A stretch of DNA of 52,394 nt from Bacteroidota bacterium (lineage in GTDB: Bacteria > Bacteroidota > Bacteroidia > Chitinophagales > Chitinophagaceae). How positions within the stretch are numbered: position 1 is the first letter of the stretch; each line of letters starts with the position of its first letter. The notes under the pieces are model-generated. The model was not told the DNA's origin and did no database searches. It saw nothing but the letters and a program-made list of their open reading frames with translations. This document shows, one piece after another, positions 52,374-52,394 of this stretch. The stretch spans positions 1-52,394 of the forward strand of contig JAFDXH010000063.1 of the NCBI GenBank assembly GCA_018268075.1, in the 5' to 3' direction. The translations under genes and the position numbers were made by a program.

Positions 52374-52394
52374 ATGAGGAGAACGATATCCCTC

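Larger units (their letters stand above)
51912..52394. repeat. Tandem array of a 179-bp unit with a 104-bp palindrome (at least 2.7 copies)
   Basis: CGTCATTGCGAG occurs at 51912, 52091 and 52270, exactly 179 bp apart. In each unit its inverted partner (CTCGCAATGACG or a variant with one or two changes) lies 92 bp further on (52004, 52183, 52362), making a 104-bp imperfect stem-loop; inner arms pair GAAGCAATCTCAT with a matching stretch. A linker of 75 bp with a third CAATGACGG motif follows. Units 1-2 are nearly identical; unit 3 is cut by the window edge and its linker diverges. 179 is not a multiple of three, so this is not a protein repeat. Reading frames here are chance. Confidence 0.85.

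Noticed and set aside
51912-52394. CRISPR array
   Set aside because: The repeat is 179 bp, with near-identical linkers and not unique 30-40 bp spacers; no cas gene nearby.

Overview
The window looks like chromosomal DNA of a Bacteroidota member, most likely of the Chitinophagales/Chitinophagaceae type. This is inferred from four things: AT-rich intergenic DNA; repeated matches to the Bacteroidota -7 promoter element TAnnTTTG close to starts on both strands; a secreted protein with a type IX secretion (Por) C-terminal domain; and a TonB-dependent receptor with an N-terminal carboxypeptidase-regulatory-like domain. I saw no rRNA, tRNA, CRISPR array, transposase, integrase or phage gene. Most of the window is ordinary core genome.

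Layout. 1-2.7 kb: menaquinone genes menF-menD (minus strand; menD runs off the left edge). 3.0-5.5 kb: hemerythrin-like protein, single-domain rhodanese and a fosmidomycin-resistance-type MFS exporter. 5.7-7.8 kb: a large type IX-secreted protein, separated from malate dehydrogenase by a bidirectional terminator. 9.1-12.3 kb: a secreted thioredoxin-like protein, then efp-accB-accC. 12.3-17.8 kb: glmM, a cysteine desulfurase, a methyltransferase and two exported proteins of unknown function. 18-21.5 kb: thrS, infC (without rpmI-rplT behind it) and an orphan NarL-type response regulator. 21.6-26.5 kb: a pterin/folate cluster with an aminodeoxychorismate lyase-like enzyme, two tandem 6-pyruvoyltetrahydropterin synthase paralogues, GTP cyclohydrolase I, fabD, an ECF sigma factor and a second GTP cyclohydrolase I. 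26.5-41 kb: VOC protein, prolyl oligopeptidase, alpha/beta hydrolase, a small histidine kinase, HXXEE membrane protein, amino acid permease, dicarboxylate/amino-acid symporter, DedA protein, family 9 glycosyltransferase, DUF922 protein and a GT35-like phosphorylase homologue. 41-43.8 kb: a TPR-type sensor kinase and its response regulator. 44-45.8 kb: an unknown membrane protein and a DinB-like protein. 46-51.8 kb: a hemin-uptake unit (unknown exported protein, TonB receptor, binding lipoprotein, permease, ATPase). 51.9 kb to the end: an array of 179-bp repeats, each carrying a 104-bp imperfect palindrome.

How genes work together. The pterin cluster could supply two GTP-derived routes from duplicated enzymes (GTP to dihydroneopterin triphosphate by FolE, then to pyruvoyl- or carboxy-tetrahydropterin by the PTPS/QueD-like pair), next to a p-aminobenzoate-forming enzyme for folate. 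efp-accB-accC and fabD cover translation of proline stretches and fatty-acid initiation. The hemin unit moves haem or a related iron chelate from the outer membrane to the cytoplasm.

Most interesting observations. (1) The GT35-like protein has Thr in place of the PLP-binding Lys of glycogen phosphorylases. (2) The EF-P has no PGKG tip in its modification loop. (3) PTPS and FolE are both duplicated within 4 kb, the second FolE sitting directly behind an ECF sigma factor. (4) infC lacks rpmI-rplT. (5) The right-end repeat array. No clearly new multi-gene system was found; the pterin cluster and the altered EF-P are the best candidates for new biology.
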